14,437 bases of DNA, taken from assembly GCA_902984215.1 (NCBI GenBank), contig CADWAF010000379.1, positions 1 to 14,437 on the forward strand. Reading direction: 5' to 3'. Made by a program: the position numbers and the translations under genes. The notes under the pieces were generated by a model that ran no database searches, was not told where the DNA came from, and saw only the letters and a list, made by a program, of their open reading frames with translations. Positions 7,991 through 14,437 of the stretch are shown here, piece by piece. This DNA comes from Willaertia magna (lineage: Eukaryota; Heterolobosea; Eutetramitea; Acrasida; Naegleriidae). Numbering within the stretch: the stretch's first letter is position 1; every line of letters begins with the position of its first letter.

Positions 7991-9629
7991 CAACCTTTCT
8001 TTACATTTTGGAAAGAAATGTTTATTTGAAGATTTAGATTTTTCCCTCGCACCAGGTGAAAAGGTAACGTTAGTTGGAGAGAATGGATGTGGAAAGACCA
8101 CTTTTTTAAGATTATTAAGTGGTAAGAGTGAATATACATATTCAGGGAATGTTTTAATAGAGGGAAGAATTGGTTATTTACCTCAACATTTTGAGGAAGT
8201 AATGAACGCTAATGAAGAAGATGAACCTGCAATTATAACAATTTTAAGGTTTTTAAATGATGTAAAGATAAATCAGTTTATAGAACAAACAATAACTACT
8301 AATGTTAACATAACAACAACAACTACTACTATACTCTCTTCAGAATGGTATCAAGAATTAAATAATTTGGGAGGATATGAAATATTTAGACAAGCTCATC
8401 TTATTGGGTTGACTAATAAATTATTAGAAGAACCTTTTAGTCAGTTAAGTGGAGGAGAAAAAACAAAAACATTATTATGCGCATTAAGTATTATTGAAAC
8501 TGATATTTTACTATTAGATGAACCTACTAACCATTTAGATAAGAAGGGAATTGAATGGTTAGAAGACTTTTTAAAAGAATATAACGGAGCTGTTGTTATG
8601 GTTACTCACGACAGAAGCCTAATTAACGCAGTTTCTAATAGAATTTCTGAGTTATCGCCTCATACAAAGAAGTTTGTTCACTTTAAAGGAGGATATGATA
8701 ACTATTTAATTCAAGAAGAAAAGAAGAGATTAAGGTCAATTCAGGAAAGAGAATTTCAAGATAAAGAATTGAAAAAACTAAAACAAAAAGCAACGCAATT
8801 AAAATCAAGTATGAAAGAAAAGAAGATTAGAGAAAGATGGGATAGAGATAAACTTAGTCATAACAATCAAGAGCAAAGAGTACAAAAGGGAACATCTAAG
8901 GCGTTTAATCGTTTTACTAGAAAACAAGAGCACATTACTGAAAATATAGTTGAAATTATTCCAGAAAGAGCAAAACTTAACTTTGAATTTGATGATGAAG
9001 CTATTTCCTCAAATCTTTTTATTGAAGTGTCAAATCTTGCTAAATCATTTGAGGATAAACAACTATTTAATAATCTTTCCTTTACCTTAGTGAGTGGTGA
9101 CAGATTGATTGTACAGGGACCTAATGGAAGTGGGAAAACAACGTTGTTTAAAATAATTATGGATTTAATAACGCCAGATGAAGGAACGAAAGAGGTCAGT
9201 AATTGTGCAAAGATTGGATATTTAGATCAAGAGCAAGAAAGTTTACCATTAGATAAAACCGCAGTTGAGTTATTAATGGAAGATCCATCCATTAAAGCTT
9301 CCAGACAAGTGGCAATTACAAATCTGTGTAATTATGGAGTGTATTCATGGCAAGATCTTAATAGTCCAATGAGTAAATTGAGTATTGGTTGTCGTAGAAA
9401 AGTGCAATTGTGTCAAATTGTAATGAGAAAGTGTTCAATTCTTTTGCTTGATGAACCTACGAATCATATTGATTTCCCAAGTTTGGAAGTAATTGAAGAA
9501 GCACTGATAAATTTTCCTGGGATTATCATTGCAGCAACTCACGATAGATACTTTACAGAAAAGGTTGGAACAGAAATATTAAACCTTTTGGATTATAGTG
9601 ATAATACTCCCCAAGAGGACATTGAATAA
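7956..9629 (+). CDS. ABC-F family ATPase, two nucleotide-binding domains (557 aa)
   Basis: Both domains are complete. Domain 1 has Walker A GENGCGKTT (41-49), signature LSGGEKTK (164-171), Walker B ILLLDEPTNHLD (184-195) and H-switch THDR (217-220). Domain 2 has GPNGSGKTT (388-396), signature LSIGCRRK (475-482), ILLLDEPTNHID (495-506) and THDR (528-531). The linker at about 250-325 is a charged, Lys-rich coiled coil, the ABC-F segment that reaches toward the tRNA sites of the ribosome. There are no membrane segments, so it is a soluble ribosome-associated factor rather than a transporter. The short N-terminus and LSIG in place of LSGGQ in domain 2 resemble bacterial ABC-F proteins more than eukaryotic GCN20/ABCF types. 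A poly-Thr insert lies at 114-125. The ATG at 7956 has an A-rich context and the first beta strand needs it. No organelle presequence is evident. Confidence 0.9.
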   Translation: MKQPKTIGISIDNLSLHFGKKCLFEDLDFSLAPGEKVTLVGENGCGKTTFLRLLSGKSEYTYSGNVLIEGRIGYLPQHFEEVMNANEEDEPAIITILRFLNDVKINQFIEQTITTNVNITTTTTTILSSEWYQELNNLGGYEIFRQAHLIGLTNKLLEEPFSQLSGGEKTKTLLCALSIIETDILLLDEPTNHLDKKGIEWLEDFLKEYNGAVVMVTHDRSLINAVSNRISELSPHTKKFVHFKGGYDNYLIQEEKKRLRSIQEREFQDKELKKLKQKATQLKSSMKEKKIRERWDRDKLSHNNQEQRVQKGTSKAFNRFTRKQEHITENIVEIIPERAKLNFEFDDEAISSNLFIEVSNLAKSFEDKQLFNNLSFTLVSGDRLIVQGPNGSGKTTLFKIIMDLITPDEGTKEVSNCAKIGYLDQEQESLPLDKTAVELLMEDPSIKASRQVAITNLCNYGVYSWQDLNSPMSKLSIGCRRKVQLCQIVMRKCSILLLDEPTNHIDFPSLEVIEEALINFPGIIIAATHDRYFTEKVGTEILNLLDYSDNTPQEDIE

Positions 9630-9967
9630 ACAATCTCATTCCACCCTTCACTTTCTTGTGTTAATCCAAACATGTCTTCTTTTTAGAAGTAATGTTGTTG
9701 CGTAAGGGAGCAGTTGAGTGTAAATAAATTATTTCATCTCTTAATTACGCTTAATGACGCTTAATGTCTGTATTTCAGCATTGTTAAAGATACTTAATGT
9801 CTGTAAACCAAGCAAGCTATTCAGTAAATTTTTATGAATTTGTTTTTTGTTGTTATTTATTTGTTACTAATAATTTAAATAATTGTAAATAATTGTTGTT
9901 GTTAATAATTTAAATATTTGATATATTGTGAAAAATTATTTGTCACAAATTTCACACATTGCACTAA
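9630..9967. other. Convergent intergenic region with short direct repeats
   Basis: These 338 bases lie between the 3' ends of ABC-F (+) and NFS1 (-). No gene is visible. AATAAA at 9625-9630 overlaps the ABC-F stop and may serve as its poly(A) signal. The stretch 9740-9810 holds small exact repeats, and 9865-9920 holds two copies of TAATAATTTAAATA-like sequence. Confidence 0.45.
9747..9805. repeat. Cluster of exact short direct repeats
   Basis: ACGCTTAATG is repeated exactly in tandem at 9747-9756 and 9757-9766. CTTAATGTCTGTA occurs at 9760-9772 and again at 9793-9805. All share the core CTTAATG. They lie in the shared 3' flank of two converging genes; a role is unknown and replication slippage would explain them. 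Confidence 0.6.
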
Positions 9968-11422
9968 TTAATGTTCTGTCCATTTAATTTTAGAAATATC
10001 AATACCTTCTTGAAACATATCATAAAGTGGACTTAATTCTCTTAATCTAATAACTTCTGCAGCTGTTCTTTCAATTACATAATCAATTTCTTCTTTAGTT
10101 GTAAATCTACCAATACCAAAACGTAAAGAAGTATGAGCTAATTCTTCACTAACACCTAAAGCACGTAAAACATAACTTGGTTCTAATGAGGCACTTGTAC
10201 AAGCAGAACCCGAAGATAAAGCAATTGAATTTAAAGCCATTAATAAACTTTCACCTTCTACAAAGGAGAAACTAATATTTAAATTACCTGGATATCTTTG
10301 TTGTTCATCTCCGTTTAATTGAATATGTTCACATCTTTCCCTTAAGCCTTTTAATAATCTATTAGATAACATAGTAATATGTTCATGATCTCTTTCCATC
10401 TCTTCAATTGCTATTCTACTTGCTTCTCCGAAACCAACACAAAGAGGAGCTGCTAATGTACCACTTCTTCTACCACCTTCTTGTCCACCTCCATTCATTA
10501 AAGGATGTATTCTTACTCTTGGTTGTTTTCTTCTTAAATACATTGCTCCTATACCTTTTGGACCATAAACTTTATGAGCACTAATAGACATTGCGTCAAT
10601 CTTCATATCATCTACATCTAATGGAATCTTACCAAAAGCTTGTGCAGCATCTGTATGAAAGAAAACTTTATGTTTTCTACAAATTGTACCAATCTCTTTT
10701 AAAGGTTGAATTACTCCAATTTCATTATTTACAGCCATAACACTTACAAGGCTTGTTTCTGGAGTAATAGCCTTCTCTAATTCTTCTAAATTAATTAAAC
10801 CATTACTTTGTACAGGTAAATAAGTAACCCTAAAACCTTCTTCCTCTAAATGTCTACAAGTATCTAAAATACATTTATGTTCCGTTTGCGTAGTTATCAA
10901 GTGTTTTTTCTTATCTTTATAAAAATGAGCAATCCCCTTTAAGATCGTATTGTTAGACTCAGTGGCACCAGAAGTAAAAACAATTTCTTTAGGGGAAGCC
11001 TTGATAACTTGACCAACATGGGTTCTAGCCTTTTCAACTTCTTTTTCTGTATCCCAACCATATTCATGGGTACGTGAATGTGGATTACCATATACTTCTG
11101 TAAGGAAAGGCATCATTGCATCTAATACTCTAAAATCTAATGGTGTTGTTGCTCCGAAATCAAAGTATAAACCTCTGACTTTTTTACCAAGACCACAACT
11201 TTCCGATAGATGTTTAATTTCCTTTTCATTTACGGATTCTATATTTGATGGAGCAACAGTAATGAAAGATTTATTAAGTTGAGAAGAAAAATTGGCTACT
11301 TTTGAATGACAGCATTTGCAATCTTTTATTATTGATGATGATGAAGTTTTTGTTGTTAAAATTCGCTTCAAATTATTATTATTACTTGCTCTCTTAGAGA
11401 GTGATGTTATTGATGTAAACAT
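9968..11422 (-). CDS. NFS1: Cysteine desulfurase, mitochondrial NFS1/IscS type (484 aa)
   Basis: This PLP enzyme takes sulfur from L-cysteine for iron-sulfur cluster assembly and probably tRNA thiolation, normally in mitochondria with ISD11/ACP and the scaffold ISCU. Motifs (numbered from the ATG at 11422): [47 protein letters not shown], the PLP lysine K284 in [10 protein letters not shown], the active Cys C408 in [20 protein letters not shown], and the family ending KIKWTEH. I chose the ATG at 11422 because it follows a ten-A run on this strand and opens a Ser/Thr/Arg/Lys-rich, acid-poor presequence ([20 protein letters not shown]). The frame is open up to another ATG at 11513-11515, which would add 31 residues. 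A Cys cluster (CKCC) after the presequence is unusual. TAA stop at 9968-9970. Confidence 0.96.
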   Translation of the reverse strand: MFTSITSLSKRASNNNNLKRILTTKTSSSSIIKDCKCCHSKVANFSSQLNKSFITVAPSNIESVNEKEIKHLSESCGLGKKVRGLYFDFGATTPLDFRVLDAMMPFLTEVYGNPHSRTHEYGWDTEKEVEKARTHVGQVIKASPKEIVFTSGATESNNTILKGIAHFYKDKKKHLITTQTEHKCILDTCRHLEEEGFRVTYLPVQSNGLINLEELEKAITPETSLVSVMAVNNEIGVIQPLKEIGTICRKHKVFFHTDAAQAFGKIPLDVDDMKIDAMSISAHKVYGPKGIGAMYLRRKQPRVRIHPLMNGGGQEGGRRSGTLAAPLCVGFGEASRIAIEEMERDHEHITMLSNRLLKGLRERCEHIQLNGDEQQRYPGNLNISFSFVEGESLLMALNSIALSSGSACTSASLEPSYVLRALGVSEELAHTSLRFGIGRFTTKEEIDYVIERTAAEVIRLRELSPLYDMFQEGIDISKIKWTEH

Positions 11423-11515
11423 TTTTTTTTGATAAAGTACATCCGATTTGTGCATGGTCTTTATTGAATTGTGTGAAAGAATCTTCAATGCAGTTCCTTC
11501 ATACCCACAGTGCAT

Positions 11516-11626
11516 TATTACGCAGACTGCAAACCCACCAACACTCCTCGTTCCATATTTTCTTTTTGATTTATATTTCTAACTATTACCACGGGAATTT
11601 ACCGAATTTATGATAAATCTCACGGA
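11516..11626. promoter_or_regulatory. Divergent spacer between NFS1 and tRNA-Asn
   Basis: This short, comparatively GC-richer spacer lies between NFS1 (-) and the plus-strand tRNA-Asn. With the untranslated part up to 11422 it must contain the NFS1 promoter. No element is recognisable with confidence. Confidence 0.3.
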
Positions 11627-11699
11627 TCCTCCATAGCTCAGTCGGTAGAGCGTCAGGCTGTTAACCTGCAGGTCAGTGGTTCGAGCCCACTTGGAGGAG
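11627..11699 (+). tRNA. tRNA-Asn (GUU), second copy
   Basis: The sequence is identical over all 73 bases to the minus-strand copy at 6491-6563: the same acceptor with U1-A72 and G73, anticodon GTT in CTGTTAA, and intact A and B boxes. The flanks differ beyond a few bases on each side, so only the gene itself is shared. It lies immediately before the nearly pure A/T block. Confidence 0.95.
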
Positions 11700-11704
11700 A
11701 TCGC

Positions 11705-11709
11705 TTTTT
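11705..11709 (+). terminator. Pol III T-run after tRNA-Asn (plus)
   Basis: TTTTT begins 6 bases after the discriminator base, as expected for RNA polymerase III termination. Confidence 0.6.
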
Positions 11710-13320
11710 AAAAACAATTAAAAACTTGTTTTTAAATTAACAAATGAAAATTATTAATATTATTTAAACTAATAGTTTAATTAATTTTAAAATAAATATA
11801 ACCTATTAAAAAGTTAAAATATTTTAATTATTGTAATAGTTTTAAACTTATTAAATTATTAATAAATCTAATAAAATATAAATTTTTTATTTTTTTAAAG
11901 TATTATTATAATTATAATAAAAATATATTATATAATCTTTTAATTTATTATTAATAAAACTTTTGATATATAATATTTTATAATAATAAATAATTATAAA
12001 TTTAAAAAGTTTACAATTTTTAATTTAATAAGCAATAATAGAATTTTAATTTTGTTATTTTAATTTTTTTTATAAATTAGTTTTTAATATTAATGATTTA
12101 AAAGAAATATTAAATTATAATATATTAAAAGAATTATAATTATTATTATGAATAAGTATATATTTTGATTTATTTTTATATTTATAATCTTTTGTTTGTT
12201 TATTTTATAATAAATGATTTTAAAGTTATTTTTTAATTTTAATTTTTATTAAAAAATATAAAACTAGAATTATTTAATAATTTTTTTTTAATATTTTAAT
12301 ATTTTAATAATTTTTATTTATTTATTTATATTTATTCATTTAATTTTATTTTTTTATTTATTTTAATTATTTTTTATTTTTATTTATAAACATGATTTTT
12401 TTAAAATAAAAAATTTTTTATTTAAAAAAATATTAGAAATATAATAGATTATAAGTATTAAAAATATAATAAATATTTATAAAAACCATTTTTAATTTAT
12501 TATTAAAACTTTTTTACAATAAATAATTAAAAAAATATAAAGAAAATATTAAATTTTATTAAAATTAAAGTATAAAATAATAATTTAAAATGTTATTTAA
12601 TTATAAGAAATTTAGTTTATTTTTTAATTTTTATAAAAATTTAAGTTAAAATATAATATATTAAAAATTATTTTTATTTTTTAATTATTATTATTAAAAT
12701 TACAAATAAATAATTATTTAGTAAATTCTTTATTTTTTTATGTTAAAAAATAAAATTAATAAAGTATTTAAAATATATATAAATTATTATTTTGTAATAA
12801 TTTATAAAATAAAATAACAATAAAATAATAAAAATTTTATCAAATTGTATTAAATTATTATAGAATTATAATTTTATTGTTAATAAATATAATAAATATA
12901 ATTTATAATAAATTATTTGAAATAAATTAAAAAAATTAATAACAATAAGCTAAATATAATTTTTAAAAAAATAAATGTTAAAAAAAACATTAAATAAATT
13001 ATATTATTAAAATTTTTTTAATAAAAGCAAATTTTTGGATTTTTTTAGTTTTTTTTAAATAATTTAAAGTTATTTAGAGATTATTATAAATTAATTATTA
13101 TTTCATTTTATTTATAAAATTAAAACTAAATAAATATTTTTTATATATTATTTAAAAATTTAACAAAATTAGTTTTTATTTTTTTATAAATAATTATTAT
13201 TTTTTTTAGATATTTTTACTGAAAATACAAAGTTGAATAATATCTATCAAAAACTGATATTAAATTAATATGAAATATTTGATTAATAAAAGTAACAATT
13301 TAATATTAATTAATTTTGAG
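11710..13320. other. About 1.6 kb of nearly pure A/T sequence, no gene
   Basis: I counted 36 G or C in the 660 bases 11761-12420 (about 5.5%), and the remainder looks alike. Coding and ordinary intergenic DNA around it is visibly richer in G/C. No coding frame of useful length, tRNA or clear unit repeat is visible; the sequence is made of A-runs, T-runs and TAAT/ATTA strings in both orientations, with a T-rich part around 12280-12400. The left edge is sharp, at the tRNA terminator; on the right, composition returns to normal around the stop codon of the F-box gene near 13326. Possible roles are a centromere-like or replication-origin element, matrix attachment, or a neutral spacer; the sequence does not decide. 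Confidence 0.8.
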
Positions 13321-13325
13321 AATTA

Positions 13326-14036
13326 CTATTGTTGTGACACAACTTCTTTAATCCACTTTGCTTTCTTCACAGATTTACATCCAGCAGTACTATTTAATTC
13401 TAATTCTCCATCAACATATAATAAACTAATTGCAGGATAAAACATTAATTGTTTCTTTTTAAAACTTGCAATCTCATCTTTTCTGAGAAACTTATTTAAG
13501 GACAACATTGAAAATATTTTCTTTTCTTTAATTTCAAAATAGTAAATACCAGTATTGTAAAAAATTGGTTCAGTAATTAAATTTCTTTGTTTACCGCCAG
13601 ATCTAAGTTTTAAAATTCTTAATAAATTTTCATTCTTGTTTAAATTACTTTTAAAAATATGAAATTCATTTGGTTGTGAATAAAAATTCCAACGATACCA
13701 AAAATTTAATTCTTGTTTTAATAAAGATTGATATTTAATATTATTAATTAGTGTTGTTGTGACATGATTATTATCGTCCTTGTTGTTTAATGTGTCATTA
13801 TTTCTCCAACAGAAAAAAGAATGACAAATAAATTTACAAAATTCTTCACTTTTAATTAAATTGTTCCATTCTTTACACACTAATGATAATTTTGATAATA
13901 TATTTAATTTGGTAGATGAAAATTTAACAATTTCAATAACTGTTTCAATTGGCAACCTGCATTTTTTTTGTAAACAGTTTGTTGAAAAAACTTTATCGCA
14001 AACGAATACAGTTACAAGCCTTATACCAATCACCAC
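13326..14036 (-). CDS. F-box protein with shortened SPRY-like C-terminus; 5' end unresolved
   Basis: The frame is open from just inside a TGA at 14076-14078 down to TAG at 13326-13328, but contains no ATG before the first domain; 14036 is only a GTG. The F-box is clear: LPIETVIEIVKF, LSKLSLVCKEWNNLI. After a helical and N-rich stretch comes SPRY/B30.2-like sequence: EPIFYNTGIYYFEIK, the usual early strands, then within about 30 residues MFYPAISLLYVDGELELN, which resembles the final strands. The middle of the domain seems missing. On this strand an ATG after eight A's (13960-13962) lies just before the F-box but one base out of frame. AG at 13957-13958 in TGCAG/G could be a 3' splice site to an unseen first exon. 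Alternatively it is a pseudogene. SCF ubiquitin-ligase receptor is the usual role of such proteins. Confidence 0.6.
   Translation of the reverse strand: MVIGIRLVTVFVCDKVFSTNCLQKKCRLPIETVIEIVKFSSTKLNILSKLSLVCKEWNNLIKSEEFCKFICHSFFCWRNNDTLNNKDDNNHVTTTLINNIKYQSLLKQELNFWYRWNFYSQPNEFHIFKSNLNKNENLLRILKLRSGGKQRNLITEPIFYNTGIYYFEIKEKKIFSMLSLNKFLRKDEIASFKKKQLMFYPAISLLYVDGELELNSTAGCKSVKKAKWIKEVVSQQ
13342..13438. repeat. Direct repeat, copy 1 (3' end of F-box/SPRY gene)
   Basis: This stretch matches 14341-14437 without gaps, with 4 differences in 97 bases by my count, at an offset of 999 bases. It covers the end of the SPRY-like coding sequence and marks a tandem gene duplication. The second copy runs off the window, so the repeat is probably longer. 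Confidence 0.9.
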
Positions 14037-14306
14037 TATACTTCTTTTTTCGCAATTTCTTCCTCTAATATCTTGTCAGCTTTATTTGCCTGTCTTTCTT
14101 TTGAAATTTTGTTCTAATCTCTTGTCAAGTTGAAAAATATAATTACAAACTTAACAAATATTTACAATTATTTTGTAGTACAATTATTTTTTATTTTAAT
14201 AATTTTACATCTAAAACAATTTTAAAACAATTGAAGAAAGCCTTAAATTAGTAAATAAATAGTGGTCTGTTGTTTATTATTATTGTTTTCCTTTAAACAC
14301 GTTTAG
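14037..14306. other. Spacer between tandem F-box/SPRY copies
   Basis: These 270 bases separate the 3' end of the right copy from the start of the left one. On the minus strand, 14039-14113 is an open 25-codon stretch with coding-like K/E-rich content (ILEEEIAKKEV) that ends at TAG and has no ATG; it could be a remnant of an exon. I found no splice pair that joins it in frame to the F-box. Nothing else is recognisable. Confidence 0.35.
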
Positions 14307-14437
14307 TTATTGAATCAATACTTTACCTGTCACAGACAAAACTTCTTTAATCCACTTTGCTTTCTTTACAGATTTAAATCCAGCAGTACTATTTAATTCT
14401 AATTCTCCATTAACATGTAATAAACTAATTGCAGGAT
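14307..14437 (-). CDS. Second F-box/SPRY-type gene, 3' end only (partial)
   Basis: The minus strand, entering from the right window edge, reads PAISLLHVNGELELNSTAG and then KSVKKAKWIKEVL, almost identical to the end of the gene at 13326. It diverges after the shared KEV and stops at TAA (14307-14309) six codons later than its neighbour. It is a tandem paralogue in the same orientation. Differences from copy 1 include Y to H, D to N and C to F, so both could have been under use since duplication. Whether this copy keeps the full SPRY domain and a proper start lies outside the window. Confidence 0.75.
   Translation of the reverse strand, partial: PAISLLHVNGELELNSTAGFKSVKKAKWIKEVLSVTGKVLIQ
14341..14437. 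repeat. Direct repeat, copy 2
   Basis: Partner of 13342-13438, about 96% identical; cut by the window end. Confidence 0.9.

Noticed and set aside
6854..9629. A fused ABC transporter made of the membrane protein and the ATPase
   Set aside because: The two frames differ, and the ATPase has the ABC-F linker and paired domains of soluble ribosome factors.
11710..13320. Inserted mitochondrial DNA
   Set aside because: No mitochondrial coding frame, rRNA-like or tRNA-like segment can be seen; only A/T-rich sequence.
13861..14133. Plus-strand 90-aa open frame over the F-box region
   Set aside because: It overlaps the F-box coding sequence on the other strand and has no recognisable feature.

Overview
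The window looks like nuclear DNA from an AT-rich, gene-dense unicellular eukaryote. Reasons: a mitochondrial-type NFS1 with an N-terminal presequence, F-box/LRR and F-box/SPRY-like genes, a dynamin-family C-terminus, tRNA genes with internal A/B boxes and T-run terminators, A-rich leaders directly before start codons, and mostly intronless open frames on both strands. The family mix would suit an amoeboid protist (a heterolobosean such as a Naegleria or Willaertia relative), but that is a guess; nothing here fixes the species. Stops follow the standard code: conserved genes end in TAA at the expected place.

Layout. 1-386: C-terminal end of a dynamin-like GTPase (GED). 490-948: unrecognised 152-aa protein. 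988-1173: doubtful small ORF. 1232-1816: LRR gene interrupted by two in-frame stops. 1854-3494: intact paralogous F-box/LRR protein. 3495-4100: non-coding. 4101-6422: a gene family member I do not recognise, with a repeated Cys/His plus helix-turn-helix-like module, split by one in-frame TAG at 4947. 6491-6563 (-): tRNA-Asn(GUU). 6854-7990: polytopic membrane protein, whose end overlaps 7956-9629, a two-ABC-domain ABC-F ATPase of bacterial appearance. 9968-11422 (-): cysteine desulfurase NFS1. 11627-11699 (+): second, identical tRNA-Asn in opposite orientation. 11710-13320: about 1.6 kb of almost pure A/T. 13326-14036 (-): F-box gene with a shortened SPRY-like tail, followed by the 3' end of a near-identical tandem copy reaching the right edge.

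Functionally there are two kinds of sequence. The middle block (6.4-11.7 kb), bounded by the inverted tRNA pair, holds housekeeping-type genes: NFS1 for iron-sulfur cluster sulfur supply, and an ABC-F that probably acts on ribosomes. The flanks hold fast-evolving, duplicated, partly broken families (F-box/LRR, F-box/SPRY, Cys/His-HTH repeats). F-box proteins are usually substrate receptors of SCF ubiquitin ligases, with LRR or SPRY as the binding part. The most unusual items are the undescribed repeat protein with its in-frame stop, the recurrence of in-frame nonsense codons without frameshifts, and the sharply bounded AT block next to a tRNA gene.
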